From: Knoellia koreensis
GTDB taxonomy: Bacteria > Actinomycetota > Actinomycetes > Actinomycetales > Dermatophilaceae
DNA length: 64,000 nt
NCBI RefSeq assembly: GCF_013041615.1
Contig: NZ_JABEPQ010000001.1
Location: 736,976-800,975 of the forward strand
Direction of reading: 5' to 3'
Shown: positions 17,437 through 25,415 of the stretch, piece after piece
Layout: each line of letters starts with the position of its first letter
Numbering within the stretch: the stretch's first letter is position 1
Notes under the pieces: model-generated
Databases searched by the model: none
Told to the model about the DNA's origin: nothing
What the model saw: only the letters and a program-made list of their open reading frames with translations
Made by a program: the position numbers and the translations under genes

Positions 17437-18192
17437 ATGGCCAGCAGTCCCAGTGATGCCCACATGGCGCTGCTCGGAACGCAGTTCGCCGACCTCAGCG
17501 CGGCCCTGATGAGGGACGACGACACCGGGCTCGACCCCCAGCGTGTGGTGCGGTTCGCCACGCGGTCCATCCCCAACACGGAGCACTGCGGCGTGACCCT
17601 CCTACGCCCGGGGCACGCCCCCCGGACCATGACCACCACGGGCGAGCTCCCCCAACAGGTCGACGAGCTGCAGTATGCCGTTCACGAGGGGCCCTGCCTC
17701 GACGCCTCCGAGACCGACATGGTCGCCATCACCGGTGACCTGGACAAGGACGAACGCTGGCCGGTGTTCGGTCCCCGGTGTGCCGAGGAGACCGGTGTGC
17801 AGAGCATGCTCTCGGTGCGCCTGGCGCTGGCGGCGGAGGACCAGGCCGCGATGAACTTCTACTCCCGGGGCCGCAACGCGTTCACCGAGCTCGACGTCGG
17901 CGTCGCCTCCATCTTCGCCCCCTACGCCGCCCTGGCCGTCGAGCAGACCCTGCGTGAGCAGGACGCGGCCAACTTCCACAAGGCGTTGTCGAGCAGCCGC
18001 CAGATCGGCACGGCCATTGGCATCATCATGGCCCGCAAGCTCGTCACCTCCGACGAGGCGTTCGACATCCTGCGGCGGGCCAGCCAGGACCTCAACCGCA
18101 AGCTGCGCGACCTCGCGGCCGAGGTGCAGGAGACGGGTGCGCTGCCGACCACGAGGGAGAAGGACCCGGCGTCGTCGTCCGAGGGCGGCTGA
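17437..18192 (+). CDS. GAF and ANTAR domain protein
   Basis: 251 residues. GAF domain at about 15-175 with HEGPCLDASETD, ANTAR at about 185-235 (RQIGTAIGIIMARKLVTSDEA, NRKLRDLAAEV) and a short acidic/Ser tail. ATG at 17437 has GGAG upstream; a TACGCT -10 box at about 17360 gives a 65-base leader. It is the third paralogue in the window and closest to the 15772 gene. Confidence 0.87.
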   Translation: MASSPSDAHMALLGTQFADLSAALMRDDDTGLDPQRVVRFATRSIPNTEHCGVTLLRPGHAPRTMTTTGELPQQVDELQYAVHEGPCLDASETDMVAITGDLDKDERWPVFGPRCAEETGVQSMLSVRLALAAEDQAAMNFYSRGRNAFTELDVGVASIFAPYAALAVEQTLREQDAANFHKALSSSRQIGTAIGIIMARKLVTSDEAFDILRRASQDLNRKLRDLAAEVQETGALPTTREKDPASSSEGG

Positions 18193-18246
18193 TCCGAGCC
18201 GGCGGAGTGGGCGCGGGGTGGTGGGCGCTGGGCGTGGAGCCCCGGT

Positions 18247-18900
18247 TCAGCTGGCGTCTCCCTCACCGAGGTCCATGGTCGCGGTCGCCGGGAGGGCGAT
18301 GGTGTGCGCGGTGTGCGTCACCTTGGCCGCGAGGTATGCCGCGTTGGCAACGGACAAGTGCACGCCTGTGGGGATGACGCGCCGCACCGACACCCCGAGT
18401 CCGCGCAGCTGGCGCGCCTTGTCCGGGTTGTTGCTCAGCAGGTCGATCCGGCTGACCTGCAACGCCTCGAGCATCTGCGCAGCGACGGTGTAGTCGCGCT
18501 GGTCCTCGGCGTACCCGAGGGCGACGTTGGCCTCGTAGGTGTCGAGCCCGGCGTCCTGCAGGGTGTAGGCGTCGAGCTTGGCCGCGAGGCCGATGCCCCG
18601 GCCCTCCTGGCGCAGGTAGAGCAGGTAGCCGCCGTGCCGGTCCAGCTCGCAGACCGCCTCGTTGAGCTGCGGCCCGCAGTCGCACCGCTGGCTGCCGAAG
18701 ACGTCACCGGTGAGGCACTCGGAATGCACTCGTACCAAAGGGATTCCGGTGGGCCGGCCAAAACCCAAGGCGACGTGGTCGCGCCCATCGATGAGGCCGT
18801 CGAAGGTGAAGAACCGCGCGATGGTGCCATCGTGGCCGCGCGGGGAGACCGGCACCTCGACCTGGCTGCGCAGGCTCGCTGCGGGTGGGCGGGTGCTCAT
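18247..18900 (-). CDS. ribA: GTP cyclohydrolase II (RibA-type)
   Basis: 217 residues, a stand-alone GTP cyclohydrolase II without the RibB half. Zinc ligands are the three cysteines of HSECLTGDVFGSQRCDC; RQEGRGIGL carries the catalytic arginine. It opens GTP to 2,5-diamino-6-ribosylamino-4(3H)-pyrimidinone 5'-phosphate, the first step of riboflavin and some pterin-like products. ATG at 18900 overlaps the stop of the RibD-type reductase. The rest of the riboflavin set is absent, so this copy probably serves the five-gene cluster. Confidence 0.93.
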   Translation of the reverse strand: MSTRPPAASLRSQVEVPVSPRGHDGTIARFFTFDGLIDGRDHVALGFGRPTGIPLVRVHSECLTGDVFGSQRCDCGPQLNEAVCELDRHGGYLLYLRQEGRGIGLAAKLDAYTLQDAGLDTYEANVALGYAEDQRDYTVAAQMLEALQVSRIDLLSNNPDKARQLRGLGVSVRRVIPTGVHLSVANAAYLAAKVTHTAHTIALPATATMDLGEGDAS

Positions 18901-19682
18901 GCGCCACCCCCGTCCGCGGACGGCACGAACCGGTCCGACAGGGCGTACCGCAGGAGGGCGACGTCACCAACCTGGTGGACCGAGGCCAGCGTCGCGCGTC
19001 GGTCGGCGGTCCACGGGAAGGCGCCGTCAGCCACGAGGCGCGGGGCGCTGGAGTCGCCCACGAACAGTGGCGCCACGGCCAGCTGGAGCTCGTCCGCCAG
19101 GCCCGACTGAAGCACCTGGGTCACGACACTCGACCCGCCCTCCACGAGCACTCGGGCGGCGCCCCGTCGGGCGAGGTCGGCGAGCACCGCACCGAGCGCC
19201 CCGTCCGCACCGGCGTCGACGACGGTGGCCACGCTGGCCAGCCGCTCCCGGGCGCTTTTCACCGCTGTGCTCGGGCAGTAGACGAGTCGTTGCGCATCGC
19301 CCTCGGTGAAGAACGCGGCCCCCGGGTCGAGGCGCCCGCTGCGGGTGACGGCGACCTTGACCGGCGAGGCGCCACGGCCCTGCGCGAGCCGGGCGGCGCG
19401 GCGCCCGGCCGAACGCACCACCAGGCGGGGGTTGTCACGCCGGATCGTCTCGGCGCCCACGAGGATCGCGTCGCTGTCGGCCCGTTCGGCGTCGACCCGG
19501 TCGAAGTCTGCGGTGTTGGACAGCAGCAGCCGCTCCGGTCCGGCGTCGTCGAGGTAACCGTCGATGCTCATGCAGCAGCTCAGCACCGTGTAGGGCCGCT
19601 GCGCCGCCGTCTGTGTCCGCGCCTCGTCCGGGATCGTCCCCACGGACGGGTCTGCGCTCGCCGTCGTGGCACTCGTCGTCAT
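18897..19682 (-). CDS. RibD C-terminal-type (DHFR-like) pyrimidine reductase
   Basis: 261 residues matching the reductase half of RibD, with no deaminase half. Features: SCCMSIDGYLD near the N-terminus, DAILVGAETIRRDNPRL, and the C-terminal VLVEGGSSV. It would reduce the ribosyl group of the RibA product or a pterin-like relative with NADPH. The first about 28 residues are a low-complexity Ala/Thr extension. Overlaps its neighbours on both sides (ATGA), within the five-gene operon. Confidence 0.88.
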   Translation of the reverse strand: MTTSATTASADPSVGTIPDEARTQTAAQRPYTVLSCCMSIDGYLDDAGPERLLLSNTADFDRVDAERADSDAILVGAETIRRDNPRLVVRSAGRRAARLAQGRGASPVKVAVTRSGRLDPGAAFFTEGDAQRLVYCPSTAVKSARERLASVATVVDAGADGALGAVLADLARRGAARVLVEGGSSVVTQVLQSGLADELQLAVAPLFVGDSSAPRLVADGAFPWTADRRATLASVHQVGDVALLRYALSDRFVPSADGGGA

Positions 19683-20785
19683 GCCCGTGCTCCTTCGTTC
19701 CCCGTTGACAGCTCCCCTACCCGCGCGAGCCGCGGCTCACCCGTCACCGCCGACAGCACTGCCTCTGCAGTGGCGTCCCACCCGGCCAGCTCGGACCGCC
19801 GACGCCGCGCCCCGGCCCGCAGGCGCGAACGGTGGCCGGGCTCGGTCAGCCAGCGCCGCAGCGCCGTGGCCAGGGCCGCGGGGTCGCCCGGCGGCACGAG
19901 CACGCCGGCGCCGGCGGGCCCGTGGTCACCGAGCGCCTCGGGCACCCCTCCCACGTCGGGCGCGATGACGGGTATGCCGCGGGCGAGTGCCTCGCTCACG
20001 ACCATCCCGTAGGTCTCGTGCCGGGACGGCACCACGAGAAGGTCGGCCGCGGCATACCTGACGTCGAGCGCCTCCGGCGAGAGCGGGCCGGTGAAGGCGA
20101 CCCGTCGGGTGAGGTGGGTTTCGACGACGCCCTGACGCACCGCCGCCCACCACGCCGGCGCCACGTCGAGGGGCCCGACGCAGGTGCAGGTCCAGTCGAG
20201 GTCGGAGAGGCCGCGCAGGGCGGCGAGGAGGATGTCGTGGCCCTTGAGCGGGGTGACGGCTGCGACACACAGGAGGTTGGTGCCGGCGCTGGTGCCGGCC
20301 GTGAGGGCGGCACGGTCCGCCCCCGGTGTCGCGACCCAGACGCGCGCCGGGTCGACGCCGTAGCCGGACACGACCTGGTCGGCCGCCCAGCGGCTGGTGG
20401 TGACGACGCCGTCCACGGCCCGTAGCACCCGCCCCTCGCGCATGGCCACTCCCTGGTCTGCGTCGGGCACCAGGCCGAAGGGCAGGTGGACGAGGAGCGT
20501 GATGGTCAGCCGTGAGGCGAGGGGCAGGAGGACGTCGTCGGCACCCGAGGCCACTGCACCATCGACGATAACCGTTGCCCCGTCAGGGATTTCGTGCAGG
20601 GTGGCCGTGAGCGCGGCAAGGCCGGGTCCGGTGCGGGTGGGCCATGGGCCGGGGACGCCGTGGTCGTGGACATGCCAGCCGAGGCCGACCAGGGCGGTGG
20701 CGAGGAGCCGGTCGTAACGGCTCCCCCCGCTGGGCCGGTCCGGGTCGTCGACCCAGCCGGGCAGCACGAGGTGCAGCTCGTTCAC
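19679..20785 (-). CDS. Family 4 glycosyltransferase
   Basis: 368 residues, GT-B fold. The C-terminal nucleotide-sugar site has [24 protein letters not shown], the family's E-x7-E pattern; the N-terminal half is the acceptor domain. GTG at 20785 overlaps the PTPS stop. Being embedded among pterin/pyrimidine enzymes, it may glycosylate their product (inference). No membrane anchor is visible. Confidence 0.87.
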   Translation of the reverse strand: MNELHLVLPGWVDDPDRPSGGSRYDRLLATALVGLGWHVHDHGVPGPWPTRTGPGLAALTATLHEIPDGATVIVDGAVASGADDVLLPLASRLTITLLVHLPFGLVPDADQGVAMREGRVLRAVDGVVTTSRWAADQVVSGYGVDPARVWVATPGADRAALTAGTSAGTNLLCVAAVTPLKGHDILLAALRGLSDLDWTCTCVGPLDVAPAWWAAVRQGVVETHLTRRVAFTGPLSPEALDVRYAAADLLVVPSRHETYGMVVSEALARGIPVIAPDVGGVPEALGDHGPAGAGVLVPPGDPAALATALRRWLTEPGHRSRLRAGARRRRSELAGWDATAEAVLSAVTGEPRLARVGELSTGNEGARA

Positions 20786-21180
20786 AGGCGTCGCTCGTAG
20801 CTCGCCCAGGCGATGTGGGACTCGGCGAGACGCACGCCCAAGGTCTCGACCTCGCGTGCCGATGCCCCGAGCCGACCCTCCTCGACGAGACTTGCCAGCC
20901 GGTCCGCGACGTGCCGCGCCAGCACCTCGGTGGTGGTGTTGACTCCGGCGAACTCCGGCTCCTCGTCGAGGTTGCGGTAGGTGAGGGCGCTCACGACCTC
21001 GTGCAGGGCCTCGCTCGCCAGGCCGATGTCGACGACGACGCCGTCGGCGTCGAGGTCGGACCGGTGGAAGGTCGCGTCGACGACAAAGGTCGCCCCGTGG
21101 AGGCGCTGGGCCGGCCCGAACGCCTCTCCGTGGAAGCTGTGCGCCACCATCATGTGGTCACGCACGGTCACGCTGAACAT
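20782..21180 (-). CDS. 6-pyruvoyl-tetrahydropterin synthase/QueD family, atypical
   Basis: 132 residues with the T-fold of PTPS/Que[16 protein letters not shown], later VVVDIG and [13 protein letters not shown]. Compared with QueD, the catalytic Cys four residues before the HGH motif is Ala24, and HGH itself reads HGA (His28, Ala30), so one zinc ligand is also lost; His14 is kept. A normal 6-carboxytetrahydropterin synthase reaction is therefore doubtful. The ATG lies 23 bases inside the end of the dehydrogenase gene. Confidence 0.82.
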   Translation of the reverse strand: MFSVTVRDHMMVAHSFHGEAFGPAQRLHGATFVVDATFHRSDLDADGVVVDIGLASEALHEVVSALTYRNLDEEPEFAGVNTTTEVLARHVADRLASLVEEGRLGASAREVETLGVRLAESHIAWASYERRL

Positions 21181-22204
21181 CTGCGTCTCCTTCGGGGTGG
21201 TCGATCACGTGGCACAGGGCCGGCAGGGTGCCGTCGCTGAGGCGGGCCAGCACGTCCGGCAGCTCGTCAAAGGTGGAGCGGCCGGTGAGGAGCGCGTCGA
21301 ATGCGTTGTCCCGCAACAGTTCCAAGGCAAGGACCAGGCGGTCCGCGGTGGTGCGGCTGTCGCGCCGGGCCGGTGCGACGGAGCCGACCTGGCTGGCGCG
21401 GATGGCGAGCCGTCCGGAGTGGAAGGCACCGCCAAGCGAGACGGTGACGTCGCGTATGCCGTACCAGCTCAGCTCGAGGGCGGTCCCCTCCGGTCGCAGG
21501 AGGTCGAGCGCGAGCTGGAGTCCCTCGGACGTGGCGCTGGTGTGCACGACGGTGTCGAGGTCGGCGAGCACGGCCCGCGCGGCCGAGGCCGCGACGAACC
21601 CGACCCCGAGGTCTGCGGCCACGTCGCTGCGAGTCTCGTCGACGTCGACGAGGGTCACCTGGGTGCCGGGGACGGAGGCCGCGAGCCGGGCGACCGAACA
21701 ACCGACCATGCCTGCCCCGACGACGGCGAGTCGGTCGCCGACAAGGACGGGCGCGTCCCACACTGCGTTGAGCGCCGTCTCGACGGTCCCGGCGAGCACC
21801 GCGCGGCGTGGTGGCACGCCGTCGGGGACGACCGTGACCTGGTCGGCGGGCACGACGAACCGCGTCTGGTGCGGGTGGAGGCTGAAGACGGTGCGACCCC
21901 GCAGCTCCTTCGGCCCCTCCTCGACCACGCCCACCGTGAGGTAGCCGTACTTGACCGGCCCCGGGAAGTCGCCCTCCTGGTGCGGTGCCCGCATCGCGGC
22001 ATACTGGCTGGGCGGCACCTCGCCCCGGAAGACGAGCGTCTCGGTCCCCCGGCTGACACCCGAGTGCAGGCTGCGCACGAGCACCTCGCCCGGTCCTGGC
22101 CGGGGCAGGTCGGTGGCCCTGATCTGCGCATGCAGGGGACGGTCCACCCACAGGGCGCGCGTCGTCATCCGGGCAGGCCGGGACGGGTGACCGTTGTCGC
22201 TCAC
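21158..22204 (-). CDS. Zinc-binding dehydrogenase (MDR family) heading the pterin-like cluster
   Basis: 348 residues, medium-chain dehydrogenase fold with the cofactor loop [15 protein letters not shown]. Classical structural zinc cysteines are absent and the GHE motif is not evident; the region [17 protein letters not shown] is typical of a subgroup found beside PTPS-like and GT4 genes. Start set at GTG 22204 because a SigF-type -10 box ends 9 bases before it; an ATG at 22168 is the alternative. It heads a five-gene operon running to ribA. Confidence 0.8.
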   Translation of the reverse strand: MSDNGHPSRPARMTTRALWVDRPLHAQIRATDLPRPGPGEVLVRSLHSGVSRGTETLVFRGEVPPSQYAAMRAPHQEGDFPGPVKYGYLTVGVVEEGPKELRGRTVFSLHPHQTRFVVPADQVTVVPDGVPPRRAVLAGTVETALNAVWDAPVLVGDRLAVVGAGMVGCSVARLAASVPGTQVTLVDVDETRSDVAADLGVGFVAASAARAVLADLDTVVHTSATSEGLQLALDLLRPEGTALELSWYGIRDVTVSLGGAFHSGRLAIRASQVGSVAPARRDSRTTADRLVLALELLRDNAFDALLTGRSTFDELPDVLARLSDGTLPALCHVIDHPEGDADVQRDRA

Positions 22205-22213
22205 ACCGGTGAC

Positions 22214-22238
22214 GTACCCGAGGAACGGCTCCCCAAAC
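22214..22238 (-). promoter_or_regulatory. SigB/SigF-type promoter, leaderless
   Basis: Minus strand: GTTT at 22238-22235, 15-base spacer, GGGTAC at 22219-22214, then 9 bases (GTCACCGGT) to the GTG at 22204. Nearly identical to the promoter at 12847-12871 in spacing and in the bases after the -10. Confidence 0.7.
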
Positions 22239-22274
22239 CGCGTGACGGTCCGTGGGTTGCCCCTGCATCCACGC

Positions 22275-22316
22275 AAACGGCCCCTGACCTGCGTGTCCGC
22301 TGGCCAGGGGCCGTTT
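22275..22316. terminator. Terminator hairpin at the left chromosomal junction
   Basis: AAACGGCCCCTG (22275-22286) and CAGGGGCCGTTT (22305-22316) form a perfect 12-bp stem with an 18-base loop. It was presumably the original terminator of the tRNA cluster before integration. The copy at 30381-30418 is similar but not identical. Confidence 0.75.
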
Positions 22317-22346
22317 CGTGCTGGTGGGCGATACTGGGTTTGAACC
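22314..22346. repeat. attL: 33-bp direct repeat with tRNA-Val 3' remnant
   Basis: A 33-bp sequence identical to 30418-30450. The last 22 bases (22325-22346) are the 3' end of tRNA-Val (acceptor strand and T-arm); the sequence then diverges from tRNA. This is the left boundary of the integrated element, 163 bases from the integrase start. Confidence 0.9.
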
Positions 22347-22431
22347 TGATTCCATCCGCTTGGCGGAATCTGTGCCCGACCTGCTGAAATGCCTTCTGTC
22401 CTGCGGGTATTCGTCACATTAGCGCGTGTCA

Positions 22432-22461
22432 CTGACAGACACAAGCGGACACGTTTAGACT
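22432..22461 (+). promoter_or_regulatory. Integrase promoter candidate
   Basis: CTGACA (22432-22437), 18-base spacer, TAGACT (22456-22461). It lies beside the arm-type repeats, so integrase binding could repress it. The GTG start of int is 49 bases downstream. Confidence 0.5.
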
Positions 22462-22465
22462 CTCA

Positions 22466-22485
22466 TCCGACACGTATCCGACACG
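22466..22485. repeat. Integrase arm-type repeat, left copy
   Basis: TCCGACACGTATCCGACACG: two copies of TCCGACACG spaced by TA. The same 20 bp occurs at 30348-30367 near the other end, in the same orientation. A related CGGACACG lies at about 22446-22453. Position on both arms of the reconstructed attP suggests integrase or excisionase binding. Confidence 0.65.
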
Positions 22486-22509
22486 GAATGCGAATCAGGG
22501 TGAGGACCA

Positions 22510-23631
22510 GTGGCGCACAAGAGGGCCGCGGCGAAGCGCGGATTCGGCCAGATCACAAGGCTTCCGAGCGGTCGTCTCCGCGCCCGCTACACCGGCCCTG
22601 ACGGCCAGTTGCACAACGGCCCCGCCACGTTCGAGACGACCGGCGACGCCGAGGCTTGGCTGGTCGACGAGCGACGGCTGATCAGCGCTGGACTGTGGTC
22701 CTCCCCCAAGGCGCGCGCCCGCTCGAAGGCGACGACGTTCGGTGAGTATGCCGAGCGGTGGATGGCACGGCGCGAGTTGAAGCCGCGCACGGCGTCGCAC
22801 TACCGGTCGCTCCTCGATCGACACATCCTGCCGACGTTCGCCCAGGTGCCTCTCAAGGGCATCACGAGCGAGTCGGTGCGCGAGTGGCATGCCGACCTCG
22901 ATCGGTCCAAGCCGGTCCTGCGCTCGCACGCCTATGGGCTGCTGCGCACCATCCTCGGGACGGCTGTGACCGACGAGAAGATCCCCGCCAACCCAGCGCA
23001 CATCCGCGGCGCCGGCACCGCGCGACGGACACGGAAGATCAAGCCAGCCACGCTGCCCGAGCTGGAGACCTTGACGGCCGCGATGCCCGTCAAGTACCGC
23101 CCCATGGTGATGCTCTCGAGCTGGTGCGCACTCCGGTTCGGTGAAGTCACCGAACTGCGAAGGCGCGACCTCGACCTGAAGGCCGGGGTCATCCGCGTCC
23201 GCCGTGGCGTCGTCCGAGCGGACGGCCAGAAGGTGATCGGCTCCCCCAAGTCCGAAGCGGGAACCCGCGATGTCGCGATCCCTCCGCACCTGATCCCTAT
23301 GCTGAAAGCGCACCTCGACTCGATGCCGATGCGAGGCCGGGATGCGCTGCTCTTCCCTGCCGCAGACGGTGAGTCGCACATAGCCCCGTCGACGCTCTAC
23401 CGCGTGTTCTATCCGGCGCGTAAGGCTGCTGGCCGGCCGGACCTGCGGTGGCACGACCTTCGCCACACCGGCGCTGTGTTGGCCGCTCAGACGGGCGCGA
23501 CGCTGGCCGAGCTCATGGGGCGGCTGGGGCACTCCACGCCCCAGGCTGCGCTGCGCTACCAGCACGCCGCCCAGGAGCGGGACGCGCAGATCGCGGCGCT
23601 GCTCTCGAAGATGGCCGAGGCGTCGAAATGA
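22510..23631 (+). CDS. int: Tyrosine recombinase (phage integrase)
   Basis: 373 residues. An N-terminal arm-binding domain (about 1-65) is followed by a SAM-like core-binding domain (about 75-165) and the catalytic domain. Catalytic residues are Arg209 (ALRFGE), His315 and Arg318 (HDLRH), His341 (GHS) and nucleophile Tyr350 (LRYQH). It would integrate the element at the 3' end of tRNA-Val. GTG start at 22510. The stop overlaps the next gene (ATGA). Confidence 0.96.
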   Translation: MAHKRAAAKRGFGQITRLPSGRLRARYTGPDGQLHNGPATFETTGDAEAWLVDERRLISAGLWSSPKARARSKATTFGEYAERWMARRELKPRTASHYRSLLDRHILPTFAQVPLKGITSESVREWHADLDRSKPVLRSHAYGLLRTILGTAVTDEKIPANPAHIRGAGTARRTRKIKPATLPELETLTAAMPVKYRPMVMLSSWCALRFGEVTELRRRDLDLKAGVIRVRRGVVRADGQKVIGSPKSEAGTRDVAIPPHLIPMLKAHLDSMPMRGRDALLFPAADGESHIAPSTLYRVFYPARKAAGRPDLRWHDLRHTGAVLAAQTGATLAELMGRLGHSTPQAALRYQHAAQERDAQIAALLSKMAEASK

Positions 23632-24002
23632 CCTCGCCGCGCATCAAGCTCGTATGCGACGACCCGTCGCATGAGGGCAGGGTCGTCCTCGTGCGCGCGT
23701 TCCCCCTCGTCACGATCGAGGGCCGCGAGGATCCCGTGCCGCTCCTCTTTCCTGATGGGTCGCGTGACTTCGTTCGCGGCGCCGACAACGAGCCGTTGGG
23801 CGAGCGCAAGGTCAAGGATCTGCTCGCGATGGAGGAGCGCGGCGAGAGCGTCCGTTGGGGCTATGTCTTCACCTGCCCGGCGTGCGAACACTCACCTGTG
23901 TCGGTGCGGTCGGATCGCCTCCGGGTGATCCTCAAGGGCATGGCTGGACACGGCGTGTCGAGTTTGACCATGCGAGGACTTAGGGCATTGTTGGCCGCGT
24001 AA
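23628..24002 (+). CDS. Hypothetical protein with zinc-ribbon-like cysteines
   Basis: 124 residues, unknown family. Contains VCDDPSH near the N-terminus and TCPACEH in the second half, which could chelate zinc. The ATG overlaps the integrase stop (ATGA), so it is coupled to integrase. The position between int and the excisionase-like gene suggests a role in element control. Confidence 0.6.
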   Translation: MTSPRIKLVCDDPSHEGRVVLVRAFPLVTIEGREDPVPLLFPDGSRDFVRGADNEPLGERKVKDLLAMEERGESVRWGYVFTCPACEHSPVSVRSDRLRVILKGMAGHGVSSLTMRGLRALLAA

Positions 24003-24041
24003 GAGCACCCTGGAAGGTGCAGGTTTGTCCTGCTCCCGGAG

Positions 24042-24269
24042 GTGCTTTTCTTGTCTCGGCCGAAGTCACCCAACGCTCCAGCCGGTCGACGCCTCGTCGC
24101 CATTGCTGACGCGGCACGTTATGCCGGGGTCCACCCACGCACGATCCGTCGACGGATCGCAGACGGCTCCCTCACGGGTTTCCGCATGGGGCCGCGCCTT
24201 ATCCGCGTCGACCTCGACCAGCTCGACGACCTGCTCGTGCCGATCCCGGCCGCCGGCGGTGCCGCGTGA
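24042..24269 (+). CDS. Excisionase-like helix-turn-helix protein
   Basis: 75 residues. A MerR/Xis-type winged helix: VAIADAARYAGVHPRTIRRR followed by the wing GFRMGPRLIRVDLDQLDDLL. Such small proteins act as excisionases or repressors in actinophage elements. GTG start; its stop overlaps the next gene (GTGA). Confidence 0.78.
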   Translation: MLFLSRPKSPNAPAGRRLVAIADAARYAGVHPRTIRRRIADGSLTGFRMGPRLIRVDLDQLDDLLVPIPAAGGAA

Positions 24270-24961
24270 CGACCGCTGCAGTCGAGGTCCGCACGTCATC
24301 GAACGACATCCGCAACGACTGGCGCGACCTCATCTGGACGAGCGGGCTCACCTCGTCGGAGAGGCTGGTCGCGCTGTGCTTCGCCTCTCACGCCAAGCCC
24401 CACGGCAGGAACGTGTGGGTCACCACGAAGCGTGGCGCGTTCCTCACTGACCTGAGCACCCGGACGTGGGAGCGGTCGACGGCCACGCTTGTCCGCCTCG
24501 GGTGGATGCAGCTCACCCGGCCGGCCAGGTCGGGACGAGACGGAGGGCGCGCCGCCGAGTACAACCTCCGTCTCGTCTGCCCCGTCCGTGAGCGCTCAGT
24601 GAGTCCTCATGCGTCGGGAATGGCCGTCACAGTGTCGGACATTCCGGGGAATGAGCGTCACCGTGTCAAGAAAGACCGTCACAGTGGCGACCCAACCCCT
24701 ACGGAACCCCTGCAGAAGACGGGAACCCCTGCAGATTCCGCTCTGACGAGCGGGCCTTCACAGGCAGTGGGCCGACTGACGTCGACCCCGCGCGATTGGG
24801 CGCAGCTCGAAGACGACTACGACGCGTTCGAGGCCTACTTGGAGGAAGAACTCGGCGGGCTGTGCGGTGACGAATATTCGACCGCCGCCGGCATGTGGGA
24901 GGACCGGCAGCACCCGAAAGCAATCCGCAACAAGATCGCGAAGCAGAGGCGGCAGTCATGA
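24266..24961 (+). CDS. Winged-helix protein, phage replication-initiator-like
   Basis: 231 residues. The N-terminal about 100 residues form a helix-turn-helix domain (LTSSERLVALCFASHA, LSTRTWERSTATLVRLGWMQ) of the type found in phage and plasmid replication proteins. A disordered polar linker and an acidic helical C-terminus follow. No helicase or primase motifs are seen. Translationally coupled on both sides. Confidence 0.6.
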   Translation: MTTAAVEVRTSSNDIRNDWRDLIWTSGLTSSERLVALCFASHAKPHGRNVWVTTKRGAFLTDLSTRTWERSTATLVRLGWMQLTRPARSGRDGGRAAEYNLRLVCPVRERSVSPHASGMAVTVSDIPGNERHRVKKDRHSGDPTPTEPLQKTGTPADSALTSGPSQAVGRLTSTPRDWAQLEDDYDAFEAYLEEELGGLCGDEYSTAAGMWEDRQHPKAIRNKIAKQRRQS

Positions 24962-25170
24962 CGCGGCCGGCCTTCACGCGAGTCGTCACAATCCACTTCG
25001 GCCCAGGCGACGTGACGCGCATGACCGTCGACGAGGCTGCCTCCCGCTGCGGCCTCACCGTTCCCGAACTGCTCGACTCGACGCGCCAGCTCGTGGAATC
25101 CGGTTTCCTGACGCCACGACCTGACGGCAGCTACGACGCCACGTTCCCTCATCCGGGGGCCGCATCGTGA
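24958..25170 (+). CDS. Small hypothetical protein with putative HTH
   Basis: 70 residues. The stretch MTVDEAASRCGLTVPELLDS and then VESGFL has the shape of a small winged helix. ATG overlaps the previous stop, and its stop overlaps the WhiB-like start. No named family recognised. Confidence 0.5.
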   Translation: MTRPAFTRVVTIHFGPGDVTRMTVDEAASRCGLTVPELLDSTRQLVESGFLTPRPDGSYDATFPHPGAAS

Positions 25171-25415
25171 GCGCCGTCGAGCGGCTGGACGCCGCCGTGA
25201 TCGACCTGGCCGAGGCTGGCCGTCCGGTGCCGTGCACCGGGCGCCCCGAGTGGACGTCAGACCGCACTGAGGATGCCGAGTTCGCGGCATACCACTGCCG
25301 CTGCTGCGAGCTGATCGAGCTGTGCGCCGCCGCAGCAGTCGAGCTCGATGCGCATGGCGGTGTGTGGGGTGGCGCCTGGCGCCGTCTGCCGACGACTCGA
25401 CGGAGGGCATCGTGA
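25167..25415 (+). CDS. Phage-borne WhiB-like protein
   Basis: 82 residues. Cysteines fit the Wbl pattern: Cys23, then Cys44-x2-Cys47-x5-Cys53, followed by GGVWGG at 64-69. An additional Cys46 is unusual. The basic DNA-binding tail is short. Mycobacteriophage TM4 gp49 is a precedent for a phage WhiB protein that blocks a host WhiB and excludes other phages; the same role here is an inference. GTG overlaps the previous stop. Confidence 0.85.
   Translation: MSAVERLDAAVIDLAEAGRPVPCTGRPEWTSDRTEDAEFAAYHCRCCELIELCAAAAVELDAHGGVWGGAWRRLPTTRRRAS

Larger units (their letters stand above)
22205..22509. other. Non-coding stretch spanning chromosome-element junction
   Basis: From left to right it holds a SigF-type promoter for the gene at 22204, a terminator hairpin, the attL repeat with the 3' remnant of tRNA-Val, integrase arm-type repeats and the integrase promoter. 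No credible coding sequence on either strand. Confidence 0.7.

Noticed and set aside
22325-22346. Possible tRNA at the left junction
   Set aside because: Only the 3' 22 bases of tRNA-Val match; the rest lacks anticodon and D arms. It is the attL remnant.
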